Of a DNA stretch of 64,000 nucleotides, positions 33,643-42,569 are shown in pieces; the stretch's first letter is position 1, and each line of letters opens with the position of its first letter. Position numbers and translations under genes: made by a program. Below the pieces are notes generated by a model that was given only the letters and a program-made list of their open reading frames with translations, was not told where the DNA came from and did no database searches. The DNA is from Ensifer aridi (GTDB lineage Bacteria; Pseudomonadota; Alphaproteobacteria; Rhizobiales; Rhizobiaceae), in the NCBI RefSeq assembly GCF_002078505.1, contig NZ_LUAV01000038.1, positions 186,001 to 250,000 of the forward strand. Reading direction: 5' to 3'.

Positions 33643-34959
33643 TTAGTCCTCCCGGAACGCGTGCCGCATCTGGTCGGTGAGCGGCTTCGTCAGGTAGGAG
33701 ATGACCGTGCGGTCGGCGATCTTGATGAACACTTCGGCCGGCATGCCGGGATAGAGCGAGAGGCCCTTGAGTTTGGCGAGGCTCTCCGGCTTGGGGTGGA
33801 TGCGCAGCGGATAATAAGTGGCACCGGTGCGCTCGTCTGTGACCATGTCCGGAGCGACGGTCACAACCTCCGCCTCGACCTCGGGCGTGGTGCGCTGGTT
33901 GAACGCGCTGAAGCGGATTTCGACCGGCTGACCGACGCGGATCTGGTCGATGTCATGGGTGGCCACCCGGGCTTCGACGGTCAGATCGTCGGCCTCCGGC
34001 ACGACGAGCATCAGCGTCTCGCCTGCATTGACGACGCCGTTGATGGTGTGGACTGCAAGCTGGTAGACGCGCCCGGGAAGCGGCGCGGTGATGTCGAGGC
34101 GACGCAACTGGTCGGTCAAGGCGGTGCGGCGCTCCTCATATTCGGCGATCTTCGCCTCGACGTCCGTCAGTTCCTTGGAAATCTCCGTGCGCCGGTCTTC
34201 GTCGAGCTGCAGGATTTGCAGGTCGATCTCGCTCGACTTGCCACGGGCCTGGGCGCGCGAGGCGATGTGCCGTCCCCGCTCGCCCTCGAGCTCCGCGCGC
34301 TGGCGCTTGAGCGTCGTCACCCGCTGCATCGGCACCAGCCCCCGGCCATAAAGGGAATCGACGCCGGTCAGTTCCTCCGCGATCAGCTTCAGCGCGTCCT
34401 CGATCGCCTTCAATTGCACCGTGAGGCCCTCGGTCTCGTCGGCGAGCTGCGCCTTCCTCGATTCGAGCTGCCCCTTCATGCCGGTCAGCGCCGAGCGACG
34501 GCTTGCGAAGAGCTTCTGCTCGCCGTCGACGAGCTTTGCCGCGGCCGCGCCGGAGATGAATTTGGCGAGGTCCTCGCCGATCGCGAAGGAGGCCGCGCCG
34601 ATGCGCTCGGCCTGAAGCCGGGCGCGGCGGGCATAAAGCTGCGCCAAGGTGCTCTCGACGATCGCGAGATTGGCGCGGACGGTGGTGCCATCGAGACGGA
34701 TCAGGACTTGGCCCGCCTCCACGCGGTCGCCCTCCTTGACCAAGAGTTCACCGACTATGCCGCCGGTCAAATGCTGGACCTTCTTGACATTGTCGTCGAC
34801 GACGACGACGCCGCCGGCGACAATCGCGCTCGACAGCTCCGTCGTTGCAGCCCAGCCGCCGACGCCGACGACAAGCGCAAGCGCGAGAACGGAGACGCCC
34901 ATCACGTGGCGCGAAAGCGAACGGCGCGCACTCGACGATTGCTGAATGCTGCCGCTCAT
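33643..34959 (-). CDS. prsE: Type I secretion membrane-fusion protein (HlyD family)
   Basis: A 438-residue adaptor. One N-terminal transmembrane helix (about residues 20-38) leads to a lipoyl/barrel half (GGIVGELLVKEGDRVEAGQ), a long coiled coil (about residues 110-285), and the matching half with ITAPLPGRVYQLAVHTINGVV. The C-terminus ends with PGMPAEVFIKIADRTVISYLTKPL, typical of PrsE/AprE. It joins the ABC exporter to an outer-membrane TolC. Its first codons overlap the end of prsD by 4 nt (ATGA). No tolC gene is nearby. Confidence 0.93.
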   Translation of the reverse strand: MSGSIQQSSSARRSLSRHVMGVSVLALALVVGVGGWAATTELSSAIVAGGVVVVDDNVKKVQHLTGGIVGELLVKEGDRVEAGQVLIRLDGTTVRANLAIVESTLAQLYARRARLQAERIGAASFAIGEDLAKFISGAAAAKLVDGEQKLFASRRSALTGMKGQLESRKAQLADETEGLTVQLKAIEDALKLIAEELTGVDSLYGRGLVPMQRVTTLKRQRAELEGERGRHIASRAQARGKSSEIDLQILQLDEDRRTEISKELTDVEAKIAEYEERRTALTDQLRRLDITAPLPGRVYQLAVHTINGVVNAGETLMLVVPEADDLTVEARVATHDIDQIRVGQPVEIRFSAFNQRTTPEVEAEVVTVAPDMVTDERTGATYYPLRIHPKPESLAKLKGLSLYPGMPAEVFIKIADRTVISYLTKPLTDQMRHAFRED

Positions 34960-36716
34960 TGTTTCGCCTCCTGGCCGTCCGCAACGATTTTCAACGGTGA
35001 CGGTCGCTCGACCTGCGGCGCTCGAAGCACCTTACCGAGGACTTCCTCCTTCGGGCCGAAGGCCTGCATACATCCCTCGTTCATCATCAGCACGAGGTCC
35101 ACGCTCGTAAGCGCACTCGGCCGGTGGGCGATGACGACGACGATGCCGCCGCGCCTACGCACATTCACGATCGCCTCGTTCAGCGCCTGCTCGCCTTCGG
35201 CATCGAGGTTTGAATTCGGCTCGTCGAGAACGACGAGGAAAGGGTCGCCGTAAAGCGCCCTTGCGAGTGCCACACGCTGACGCTGGCCGGCCGAGAGCGC
35301 CATGCCGCCCTCTCCGATCTCGGTGTCGTAGCCGTTTGGAAGGCGGAGGATCATGTCGTTGACGCGCGCCGCTTTGGCAGCGGCGACAATCGCCTCCGAG
35401 GTCGCATCTTCGGCGAAGCGGCAGATGTTCTGTGCCACGCTTCCCGCGAAGAGCTCCACGTCCTGCGGCAGATAGCCGATGTGCTTGCCGAGCGCATCAT
35501 TGTCCCACTGGTCGAGCGCCGCGCCGTCGAGCCGGACCGAGCCGCGATAAGCGGGCCAGACGCCGAGAATGGCGCGCGCCAGCGACGATTTCCCCGACGC
35601 GCTCGGGCCGATGACGCCGAGCGCGCTGCCGGCATGCACGGTGAAAGTCACGCCAGAGACAATGAGGCGCTGGGCCGCCGGCGGCCCACTTGCCAATCCC
35701 TCGACGCTGAGCCGCTCGTGCGGGCTCGGCAGCGCCAGCGGCCTCTCCGCTTCCGGCAAGGCCTTGAGCAACTCCTTGAGGCGTTGCCAGCTCTGGCGCG
35801 CCGAGACGAGACTGCGCCAGTTGCCGATGGCGAGCTCGACGGGAGCGAGCGCCCGGGCGGTCAGGATCGAGCCGGCGATGATGATGCCCGGCGATGCCTG
35901 CCCCTCGATGACGAGGACGGCGCCCGCCGCCAGCACGGCCGATTGCAGCGCCATGCGGAAGACCTTGGAGAGCGCGCCGTAGCCGTTGCCGATATCGGAC
36001 GTGCGCCGGTTCTCGTCGCGGAAGTCGGCATTCCGCCGCTCCCAGAGCGCGGTCAGCCGCCCCGACATGCCCATGGCCTCGACGACTTCGGCGTTGCGCT
36101 GCGAAGCCTGGGCGAAAGCGTTGCGCAGGCTTGCCGCCTCGGCAGCCTTCTTGGCGGGCGCCTGTGTGCCGCGATTGGTGAGATAGGTGAGCAGCGTCAG
36201 AATGAGCCCACCGCCGACCGCCACCAGGCCGATGACCGGGTGAAACAGGAAGCAGATGGCGATATAGAAGGGCAGCCAGGGAAGGTCGAAAAGCGCAGCC
36301 GGCCCGGCACCTGAAAGGAATGCCCGAACCTGATCGAAGTCGCGCAGCGCCTGAAGCCCATCCCCCTGCATCTTCAGCTTCAGGGGCGCCTTCACGACCG
36401 CCCGATAGATCCGCCCGCTCAAACTCTCGTCGAGGGCGCCGGCGATGCGCACAAGCATCCGCCCGCGGATGAGCTCGAAAGCTCCCTGGAAGCTGTAGAG
36501 CAGCAACGCGAGAAGGCAAAGTGCGATCAGCGAAGGAATGCTCCGGCTCGGCAGCACCCGGTCATAGACCTCGAGCATAAAAAACGAGCCGGTCAGATAG
36601 AGAATGTTGACGAGCGCGCTGGCAATGCCGACGCCGATGAAGGCCGTTCGGCAGTCGCGTAGGGCCGAGGCGGGATCGGCATTCCTGCCGCTCGATGTTG
36701 CTGCAAGTTCGGTCAC
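34956..36716 (-). CDS. prsD: Type I secretion ABC transporter (PrsD/AprD family)
   Basis: A 586-residue fused exporter. Five to six transmembrane helices occupy residues 25-300 (IYLTGSFFMLEVYDRVLPS is a family landmark). The nucleotide-binding domain contains Walker A GPSASGKSS, signature LSAGQRQRVALARAL and Walker B FLVVLDEPNSNLD. It exports C-terminal-signal RTX proteins such as proteases and glycanases. The start is GTG. It has no N-terminal peptidase domain. The serralysin-like protein about 15 kb away is the likely local substrate. Overlap with prsE shows a single transcript. Confidence 0.93.
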   Translation of the reverse strand: MTELAATSSGRNADPASALRDCRTAFIGVGIASALVNILYLTGSFFMLEVYDRVLPSRSIPSLIALCLLALLLYSFQGAFELIRGRMLVRIAGALDESLSGRIYRAVVKAPLKLKMQGDGLQALRDFDQVRAFLSGAGPAALFDLPWLPFYIAICFLFHPVIGLVAVGGGLILTLLTYLTNRGTQAPAKKAAEAASLRNAFAQASQRNAEVVEAMGMSGRLTALWERRNADFRDENRRTSDIGNGYGALSKVFRMALQSAVLAAGAVLVIEGQASPGIIIAGSILTARALAPVELAIGNWRSLVSARQSWQRLKELLKALPEAERPLALPSPHERLSVEGLASGPPAAQRLIVSGVTFTVHAGSALGVIGPSASGKSSLARAILGVWPAYRGSVRLDGAALDQWDNDALGKHIGYLPQDVELFAGSVAQNICRFAEDATSEAIVAAAKAARVNDMILRLPNGYDTEIGEGGMALSAGQRQRVALARALYGDPFLVVLDEPNSNLDAEGEQALNEAIVNVRRRGGIVVVIAHRPSALTSVDLVLMMNEGCMQAFGPKEEVLGKVLRAPQVERPSPLKIVADGQEAKQ

Positions 36717-37034
36717 TAGTTATCGTCCCCCGATCGGCTCGTCTGGCCCGTGCGGCCTTTCCTCACTGTTCCGGCAAAGCGCCGAGAAATCAAAAAATGC
36801 ACTCCCCTCGAGTCCCGCTGGGTCGCACCGGTCCACGTTTCTTTCCAATATAGCACGGAAGAGTTGTTCCCCGGAGACAGTGGTGTACTCAAACCTATTC
36901 CTGTTGGCCACCGCCGTCGAATCACTTGCAGAATGTGATTGTCACCAGCTTCGATCGCGCGTCATCGGCGGGGTTTTCGGCGCGCTTCAGTTCTGCAGCT
37001 TTGGGCTCGCTGCGGCGCTCGACCGGCGATGCCG
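36717..37034. other. Leader region upstream of prsD
   Basis: A 318-nt spacer. A 63-codon frame on the minus strand (36911 to 36720, GTG start) ends 3 nt before prsD, but its ribosome site is weak and it shows no domain, so I do not call it a gene. I see no clear promoter boxes or palindrome. Confidence 0.35.
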
Positions 37035-37364
37035 TCACTCGACAGTGACGTGCGCGTCCGGCCACCCGTCCACGCCTATTGCTGCCGCTGCGACGGCACA
37101 GCCTTCGATGCTGGCGCCCCTTCCCCAACTCGCAGCAAGGCTCATCAATTCTTCCATTTCTTTCCTGAGCCGGTGCCATGCCAAGAGATCCTCGGCGTGG
37201 GGCACGTTCGTGCGCGGGTCGTAGAAGCGGCCGATCTCGTCGCCGGCGTCTTTCCGGGCGGCCTCCAGCCGTCCTTTAAGCGCGTTCGATTCGTCCTTCA
37301 GCCGGAAATACCGGCGCATCACCGCAATCAGCGCAAGATCGTTCGCAGTCGCGTTCAAGAGCAT
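37035..37364 (-). CDS. Conserved hypothetical protein (small, helical)
   Basis: A protein of about 109 residues, largely alpha-helical: NDLALIAVMRRYFRLKDESNALKG, then RLRKEMEELMSLAASWGRGASI. Heptad-like spacing suggests a short coiled coil. The start is uncertain: the ATG at 37364 lies almost on a GGAGG, a TTG two codons later has better spacing, and an ATG seven codons earlier is also open. It is upstream of the prs region and downstream of the universal stress gene on the same strand. No domain is recognised. Confidence 0.55.
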   Translation of the reverse strand: MLLNATANDLALIAVMRRYFRLKDESNALKGRLEAARKDAGDEIGRFYDPRTNVPHAEDLLAWHRLRKEMEELMSLAASWGRGASIEGCAVAAAAIGVDGWPDAHVTVE

Positions 37365-37582
37365 TCCTCCGCGTCGTTTCTGCATCGCAGGCCGGCCGGG
37401 GAAGCTCCCCGCCCGACGAGGGACACGCCCCTTCGCGCAAGACTTTGGCCCTTTTCCGGCACGGCAGGAAAAAGATCGGCAGCGGAGTGAGAGGATGTTT
37501 CGCCCGCGATTGTGCGTGCCTCGCCACCTATAGGGCAACAGGCCAAGACGTAATCGGGCGTGGGTTGCGATCGACCGCGGGG

Positions 37583-38026
37583 CTATTCTTTCCTGTAGAC
37601 GAGCACGGGAATCGTCGAATGGGTCAGCACTTTGGCAGTGATGCTGCCGATGATCAGGGCGCCGACGCCGCCGCGTCCATGTGAAGCCATGACGATGAGG
37701 TCGGCGCCAATTTCCTCGGCCTTCCTGATAATCAGACGATAGACTTCGTGGCTGCGCACCTGATCCGTGGCGCATGGAACGCCAGCCCGCTCGGCCTTCA
37801 CTTGTGCGGCAGCAAGCGTCTCGGCAGCATGCTGGCGGGAGATCGCCTCGTATTCCTCACGCGTGCTGCCCAGTTGCTCGACGTCGGTCGAGAGGAGGTG
37901 GAACGGTTCCGTCACCGTGAGGACAGTGATTCTGGCGTTGGTCTCCTTGGCAAAGGCGATGGCAGCGTCCACTGCAAGCGTGGCAAGAGGAGAGCCGTCG
38001 GTGGGAACGAGAAGGTTGCGGAACAT
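37583..38026 (-). CDS. Universal stress protein (UspA family)
   Basis: A 147-residue UspA-fold protein. It starts MFRNLLVPTDGSPLA, and the C-terminal ATP-binding loop reads VMASHGRGGVGALIIGSITAKVL, which fits the G-2x-G-9x-G-S/T pattern of nucleotide-binding Usp proteins. Such proteins act in the cytosol under starvation and oxidative stress. It is transcribed alone, downstream of the TerC-like gene and its terminator. An isolated Usp is common in rhizobia; its trigger is not visible here. Confidence 0.92.
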   Translation of the reverse strand: MFRNLLVPTDGSPLATLAVDAAIAFAKETNARITVLTVTEPFHLLSTDVEQLGSTREEYEAISRQHAAETLAAAQVKAERAGVPCATDQVRSHEVYRLIIRKAEEIGADLIVMASHGRGGVGALIIGSITAKVLTHSTIPVLVYRKE

Positions 38027-38130
38027 GAAAGCCTCCGATCATGGTCGGGTTCACGTTAGCCGCATCGTGCTGGATCGCATTGACTTGGATCAATTACTTT
38101 AGTTTCCGCTTATTTATATTGAAAAGCACT

Positions 38131-38161
38131 AAAAAAGACCCGGCGGAGCAACCGCCGGGTC
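38131..38161 (-). terminator. Rho-independent terminator of the TerC-like gene
   Basis: On the minus strand a perfect 10-bp stem (GACCCGGCGG / CCGCCGGGTC) with a 5-nt loop is followed directly by TTTTTTAG. It begins 21 nt after the TerC-like stop codon and separates that gene from the universal stress gene. Confidence 0.92.
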
Positions 38162-38182
38162 GTCTGTGTTTCGAAATGCCTC

Positions 38183-39280
38183 TCAGGCTTCGACGCGCCT
38201 CCGCCCTCGCGCGTCATCTTCGACGCCCTCTTCCTCCCGCCTGTTGTGGCGGATGGAGGACCAGAGCGACAGACCGATGAGGGCGGCTCCGCCGAGGCCG
38301 GTAATGACTTCGGGGATGTGCATCAGCGTCTGAAAATACATGACGACCGACAGGATGAGGATCGCATAGAAGGCGCCATGTTCCAGATAACGGTATTCGC
38401 TGAGCGTCCCCTTCTCGACGAGCATGACGGTCATCGAGCGGACATACATCGCACCGATACCGAGACCGATGGCGATGATGAAGAGGTTCTGCGTCAAGGC
38501 GAAGGCTCCGATGACGCCGTCGAAGGAGAAGCTCGCGTCGAGCACCTCCAGATAGAGGAAGGCGCCGAAACCGCCCTTCGCGGCCGCGCTCATCGTCTGT
38601 TGCGATGCGTCGAGCAGCCCGCCGACGACCTCCACGACGAGAAAGGTGAGCAGACCGTAGACGCAGGAGTGGACGAAGACGACAGCTTCTTCCCCTTCGA
38701 GCAGGGTCGAGAAGCCGAGGATGAGCGCAAGCACAAAGGCGATCTCGATGCCCTTGATGGTCGCAAAACGCGACATCCGACGCTCCAGCCACGCGATCCA
38801 GTGAATGTCCTTCTCATGGTCGAAGAAGTAGGTGAGGCCGACCATCATCAGGAATGTTCCGCCAAAGGCGGCGATCGGCAGATGCGCCTCGTTCATGATG
38901 CGCGCATATTCCTCGGGCCGCGCCGCGGCCAGGACGACCGCTTCGATCGGACCGATATTCGCCGCGATGACGACGATCAGCAGTGGAAAGACGATGCGCA
39001 TGCCGAAGACGGCGATGAGAATGCCCCAGGTCAGAAAACGCTGCTGCCAGACCGGGGTCATGTCCTTGAGCTTATTGGCGTTGACGATCGCGTTGTCGAA
39101 GGACAGCGAGATCTCGAGAACCGCGAGCACGGTGCAGATGAAGAAGACGGTCGCCGTGCCGCCGAGGGTACCGGTCGACTGCCAGCCGATCCAGGCGCCA
39201 AGCACTAGACCTGCCGCTGTAACGATGAACGCCCAGTTGAAATAGCTGAGCGCAGTGGTTTGCGAATTGGGCTTGGTCAT
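38183..39280 (-). CDS. TerC-like integral membrane protein (DUF475)
   Basis: A 365-residue inner-membrane protein with nine or so hydrophobic segments. TerC-superfamily landmarks are LEISLSFDNAIVNANKL in the second helix and DASFSFDGVIGAFALTQNLF in the second half. Both carry the paired Asp residues suspected of metal transport. DUF475 members are linked to manganese or other metal efflux, and some to tellurite resistance. The C-terminal tail is rich in Arg and Glu. The 419-nt leader upstream looked suitable for a yybP-ykoY Mn riboswitch, but I do not see its conserved core. Confidence 0.88.
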   Translation of the reverse strand: MTKPNSQTTALSYFNWAFIVTAAGLVLGAWIGWQSTGTLGGTATVFFICTVLAVLEISLSFDNAIVNANKLKDMTPVWQQRFLTWGILIAVFGMRIVFPLLIVVIAANIGPIEAVVLAAARPEEYARIMNEAHLPIAAFGGTFLMMVGLTYFFDHEKDIHWIAWLERRMSRFATIKGIEIAFVLALILGFSTLLEGEEAVVFVHSCVYGLLTFLVVEVVGGLLDASQQTMSAAAKGGFGAFLYLEVLDASFSFDGVIGAFALTQNLFIIAIGLGIGAMYVRSMTVMLVEKGTLSEYRYLEHGAFYAILILSVVMYFQTLMHIPEVITGLGGAALIGLSLWSSIRHNRREEEGVEDDARGRRRVEA

Positions 39281-39699
39281 GGGCGAACCTCCCCTCCGCG
39301 CGACGTGGTAACGTTGGCAAAAGGGAGATTCCTAACGACAAAAAAACGCACAGCCGAATAGGCACATGCGTGAGGCATGAGATGAGTTTTCATAGTAGCT
39401 AACCCGCCGGCTTGATTTGCTGGCGGTACCGACATCACGAGAGCGCCGTAAACTCTCGCCAGAGGGGCCCGGCACCAATGTTCATCCCGCGTTCCGATGT
39501 CCAAGAGCGGGATGCCACTTAATTAGCGATGCCACGCCTCGCGTCAAGGGTTGAGCGGCGGTGTGTGCCCGCGGCGGTGATGCAGTTCCGGGTAACCCCA
39601 TACGTGGCGTTCTCGCTTATGTTCTCCTTTTCCGGGTGGAACCAAAGCCCTGGTCTGCCGGTTTCTCTCGACCGGCAAACAACCCGCGAGGCAAGCGTC
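39281..39699. other. Divergent intergenic region, TerC-like gene / first DUF982 gene
   Basis: A 419-nt spacer. It contains a degenerate palindrome with arms CATCCCGC and GCGGGATG (39483-39514), similar to part of the RIME element, and an EcfG-type promoter for the DUF982 gene. I see no gene. Confidence 0.4.
39638..39663 (+). promoter_or_regulatory. Putative EcfG-type promoter of the first DUF982 gene
   Basis: GGAAC-N17-GGTT, one base from consensus, with the start codon 37 nt downstream. Confidence 0.5.
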
Positions 39700-39951
39700 A
39701 TGCACTGTTTCTGGTGGGATAAAAGCGTCGAACTGGAGCTCGGAGAGACGGGCAAATATCGCGACGTGAAAAGTACCCGCGAGGCTGTCGAATGCCTCCT
39801 GCTGCGTTGGCCGCAGCGGGACGGGCGCGCGCTGGCCGCAGCCAAGCGGACGTGCCTCCAGGCGCTCGAAGGCAAGGTCAAGACCGAGAAGGCCCGCAGG
39901 GCTTTCATAAAGGCGGCGGAAGAGGCGCACATCTTGATCCGCAGCCAATAG
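39700..39951 (+). CDS. DUF982 family protein (copy 1)
   Basis: An 83-residue soluble protein of the DUF982 family. The core motif is STREAVECLLLRWPQRDGRALAAAKRTC, ending with ARRAFIKAAEEAHILI. The family consists of small rhizobial proteins of unknown function. The start was set at the ATG that gives the standard length; the longer frame upstream is unlikely because it would include the promoter. It is the first of four DUF982 genes within 4 kb. Confidence 0.82.
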   Translation: MHCFWWDKSVELELGETGKYRDVKSTREAVECLLLRWPQRDGRALAAAKRTCLQALEGKVKTEKARRAFIKAAEEAHILIRSQ

Positions 39952-40145
39952 CAGCCGGGGCCGTCCAATCGCCAGGCCCTTGGCGAGTCCGCGATGGTGG
40001 CTGCCGCCTGCGAGGGGCCGGCGATCACCGTTCACTTCGGGACGGCGCGCCCTAAATAGGGTTCATCAAATCGAGGGTGCGCACTGTGCACAGCGCCCAT
40101 TGCCTCGCATTCGCGATATGCCGGACCCGCGCAAGGAAGCAAGCC

Positions 40146-40436
40146 ATGTACGAGATCCCCTGGGGCAAGCCCGTGAACGTCCACATGCTGGACGGCAGAT
40201 GCCGAAGCGTTATCGGCCCGCTCGACGCCATGAAATGCCTGCAAAGCGAATGGCCCGTGAGAGACGGCGCCTATTACGGCTGCGCGGTCCGCGCCTGCAA
40301 TGCGGCGCTGAGACACAAGAAGCGCCCCGAAGAGGCGCGGGCCGCCTTCATCGCCGCTTCGCGAGAGGCCTTTCTGACGGTCCTGCCTGGTATAGAGCAG
40401 GAGGTGAAGGACGATGGAAACCGGGCCCTGGAATGA
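40146..40436 (+). CDS. DUF982 family protein (copy 2)
   Basis: A 96-residue DUF982 protein starting MYEIPWGKPVNVHML. It has GPLDAMKCLQSEWPVRDGAYYGCAV and the usual EEARAAFIAASREAF end, plus a 15-residue extension. AAGGA precedes the ATG. Its last 23 nt overlap the start of copy 3, so the two are translationally linked. It shares the family core with copy 1, but the two differ at many positions. Confidence 0.8.
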   Translation: MYEIPWGKPVNVHMLDGRCRSVIGPLDAMKCLQSEWPVRDGAYYGCAVRACNAALRHKKRPEEARAAFIAASREAFLTVLPGIEQEVKDDGNRALE

Positions 40437-40656
40437 ATGCGTCCCCGTTCGGATGCCGAACGACACGAAGATCCACATGGTGTCGAACACGCGCCAGGCG
40501 GCGGAGCTGCTCATGAAGCACTGGCCGATCAGCCGCGGCAAGGCCTATGAGAATGCCGTCGAAGTCTGTCAGGCGGCGCTCGAGCGCGATTACCCTTCGT
40601 ACATGGCTCGGGCCGCCTTCGTCGCGGCAGCGAAAGAAGCACGCGTCATTCTGTGA
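40414..40656 (+). CDS. DUF982 family protein (copy 3)
   Basis: An 80-residue DUF982 protein: VRMPNDTKIHMVSNTRQAAELLMKHWPISRGKAYENAV, ending ARAAFVAAAKEARVIL. Its GGAGG lies inside the end of copy 2, and the reading frames differ by one register. It is the shortest of the copies and contains only the domain. Function is unknown. Confidence 0.8.
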   Translation: METGPWNECVPVRMPNDTKIHMVSNTRQAAELLMKHWPISRGKAYENAVEVCQAALERDYPSYMARAAFVAAAKEARVIL

Positions 40657-40727
40657 ATGGACGGCTCCGCCTTCGCAGTCCCTGTTCGTTCGAGACCCTA
40701 CGTGCCGCGCGTCTTATCAGCCGCGCA

Positions 40728-40804
40728 AAGGTCGCTGTAGTCTTGTGAATTGCTGCATGTCTTTGTCCTTAAAATCGAGGTCGATTTAAGGAGACATGCA
40801 GCAA
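40728..40804. repeat. Rhizobial palindromic repeat
   Basis: A nested inverted repeat: outer arms TTGCTGCATG (40750-40759) and CATGCAGCAA (40795-40804), inner arms TCCTTAAAATCGA and TCGATTTAAGGA, with a GCTGTAG lead-in at about 40734. It ends exactly where an EcfG-type -35 box begins. A degenerate relative lies near 32.5 kb. Confidence 0.7.
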
Positions 40805-40830
40805 GGAACTCTTTGCCAGGCCTGCGTGTT
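40805..40830 (+). promoter_or_regulatory. Putative EcfG-type promoter of the iron-permease-like gene
   Basis: GGAAC-N17-TGTT, one base from consensus. It abuts the palindrome and lies 32 nt before the start codon. Confidence 0.5.
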
Positions 40831-40862
40831 GATCAGCGGATCAACGAACCTTGGGGTCTCGA

Positions 40863-41294
40863 ATGCAGAAGACCAATGAATTCAGCAAATTCGCAACCGC
40901 CGTTGCGGAATATTCCGGGCGCCCCGCCATCTTCGTCCTGGCGCTCACCGTGGTCGTGGTGTGGGGTCTAACGGGCCCGCTCTTCGGCTTCTCCGAGACG
41001 TGGCAGCTCGTCATCAACACGGGCACCACAATCGTCACCTTCCTCATGGTCTTCGTTCTTCAGAATACGCAGAACCGCGACGGCAAGGCGCTTCAGGCGA
41101 AGCTCGACGAGCTCATCCTCACGAGTTCGGCGGAAAACAAATACGTCGGAATCGAAGAGCTGGACGAGAAGGAATTGAAGCGCATCAAGGAGATACTCAA
41201 ACAGCACGCTCATGACGAGGACGTCCATGCGCTCCATGAGAAAGTCTCGCAGGTCGTTGGCCGACGCTCGAAGGCCGGCATTAAACGAGAGTGA
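40863..41294 (+). CDS. Low-affinity iron permease family protein
   Basis: A 143-residue membrane protein with two close transmembrane helices (PAIFVLALTVVVVWGLTGPLFG and VINTGTTIVTFLMVFVLQNTQNRD). The latter is the hallmark of PF04120. A C-terminal charged domain follows with KLDELILTSSAENKYVGIEEL. Despite the family name, bacterial members are not proven iron transporters, and many belong to stress regulons. The ATG is preferred over a TTG four codons upstream. The stress-type promoter upstream supports that link. Confidence 0.85.
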   Translation: MQKTNEFSKFATAVAEYSGRPAIFVLALTVVVVWGLTGPLFGFSETWQLVINTGTTIVTFLMVFVLQNTQNRDGKALQAKLDELILTSSAENKYVGIEELDEKELKRIKEILKQHAHDEDVHALHEKVSQVVGRRSKAGIKRE

Positions 41295-41311
41295 CGGCCA
41301 CCGGAACGGAC

Positions 41312-41337
41312 GGAACCAAAGCACGCCGCATTCCGTT
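41312..41337 (+). promoter_or_regulatory. EcfG-type promoter, perfect consensus
   Basis: GGAAC-N17-CGTT, an exact match to the general stress consensus, 80 nt before the start of the next gene. Confidence 0.65.
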
Positions 41338-41417
41338 TTGGCTAACGAGCAGCGCGCAGCCGCGGAAATCCAAGCGGCGTAACGAAGCGCCGAAACGCGA
41401 ACGAGGAGGCGACCCCT

Positions 41418-41783
41418 ATGCATCTCGTTGGGACGCAGGTCATACCGGAACAGGGTGGAAGAGCGGGCTTTACCGTCGAGTTCGTCGGCGAAGGGGGTGA
41501 GATCGTTTCGGTCTCTCTGCGCAACGACGCCGCGGCGAATATTAATCGGCTGAATGCCGTTGAAAAGGCGCAGGAGGTCATGCGCGAGCTCGCAGATACC
41601 GACTGCAGCGCGGTGGAGGAGTCGCAGGATACCCCGCAAATGCGCCGCAGTGCTCGCGGCGCCAAGGATACGGACGAAATGGAAACACAGCTTGACGAAG
41701 GTCTCCAGGATACCTTCCCCGCCAGCGATCCGGTTTCCGTCACCGTGTCGACCATTCCGACCGACCGCGCAAAGAAGCAATAG
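41418..41783 (+). CDS. Conserved hypothetical stress-type protein
   Basis: A 121-residue acidic soluble protein. The N-terminal half is GGRAGFTVEFVGEGGEIVSVSL, followed by NAVEKAQEVMRELAD. The C-terminal end LDEGLQDTFPASDPVSVTV is a short motif that recurs in small bacterial proteins of unknown function. GGAGGCGACCCCT precedes the ATG. The downstream SDR gene starts 3 nt after the stop, so both use the perfect EcfG-type promoter upstream. Confidence 0.7.
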   Translation: MHLVGTQVIPEQGGRAGFTVEFVGEGGEIVSVSLRNDAAANINRLNAVEKAQEVMRELADTDCSAVEESQDTPQMRRSARGAKDTDEMETQLDEGLQDTFPASDPVSVTVSTIPTDRAKKQ

Positions 41784-41786
41784 CCC

Positions 41787-42569
41787 ATGGACTCTCGCTC
41801 ATCCGTTGCCTTGGTGACGGGCGCCGGGTCCGGCATCGGCAAGGCGACCGCGTTGGCACTTGCCGCCGACGGCGTCAAGGTGGGGTTGCTGGCGCGGACT
41901 CGGCCGGCGCTCGATGAGGTCGCCGCGGAGATCGCGAGCGCCGGGGGCCAGGCACTCGTGCTCGAAGCAGACGTGGCGGACGAGGTGCCGATGCGCAATG
42001 CGATCAGGGATCTCGTTTCCGAATTCGGCCGGCTCGACATCGTCGTCGCCAATGCCGGCATCAACGGCGTCTGGGCGCCGATAGACGACCTGAAGCCGCT
42101 CGAGTGGGACAAGACCATCGCCATCAATCTGCGCGGCACCTATCTCACCCTGCATTTGACGGTCCCCCACCTCAAACAGGCGGGGGGCGGCGCCATCGTG
42201 GTCGTGTCCTCGATCAACGGCACCCGGACCTTCACGACCCCCGGCGCCACGGCCTATACCGCCACGAAGGCGGCACAGGTCGCGATCGTCCAGCAACTCG
42301 CATTGGAACTCGCAAAGCACCACATTCGCGTCAACGCCGTCTGCCCCGGGGAGATCGAAACGGGCATCGATGAAAGCACGAGCCTGCGGCATCCGGAGGA
42401 AACGGCGATCCCCGTCGAATGGCCGAACGGGCAGGTCCCCATCACCGGCGGCAAGCCTGGCCGAAGCAGCGATGTCGCCGATGTCATCCGCTTCCTCGTT
42501 TCGGATCGCGCGCGGCACGTGACCGGCAGTCCGGTCTGGGTCGACGGGGGCCAAGGGCTGCTGCGATAA
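41787..42569 (+). CDS. Short-chain dehydrogenase/reductase
   Basis: A 260-residue classical SDR. The cofactor motif is TGAGSGIGKATA, with NAG near residue 90 and the catalytic Ser-Tyr-Lys set in VVVSSINGTRTF and YTATKA. PGEIETGI follows the active site. The conserved Arg after LLAR hints at NADP use. The substrate is unknown. It is cotranscribed with the preceding stress-type protein. Confidence 0.9.
   Translation: MDSRSSVALVTGAGSGIGKATALALAADGVKVGLLARTRPALDEVAAEIASAGGQALVLEADVADEVPMRNAIRDLVSEFGRLDIVVANAGINGVWAPIDDLKPLEWDKTIAINLRGTYLTLHLTVPHLKQAGGGAIVVVSSINGTRTFTTPGATAYTATKAAQVAIVQQLALELAKHHIRVNAVCPGEIETGIDESTSLRHPEETAIPVEWPNGQVPITGGKPGRSSDVADVIRFLVSDRARHVTGSPVWVDGGQGLLR

Noticed and set aside
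36720..36911. 63-codon frame ending 3 nt before prsD
   Set aside because: GTG start with a weak ribosome site, no domain, and an overlapping alternative frame is equally open. Kept only as a note in the leader region.
39281..39500. Possible yybP-ykoY manganese riboswitch before the TerC-like gene
   Set aside because: TerC-family genes often carry one, but the conserved GGGGAGUAG core and its partner segment are not visible on the correct strand.
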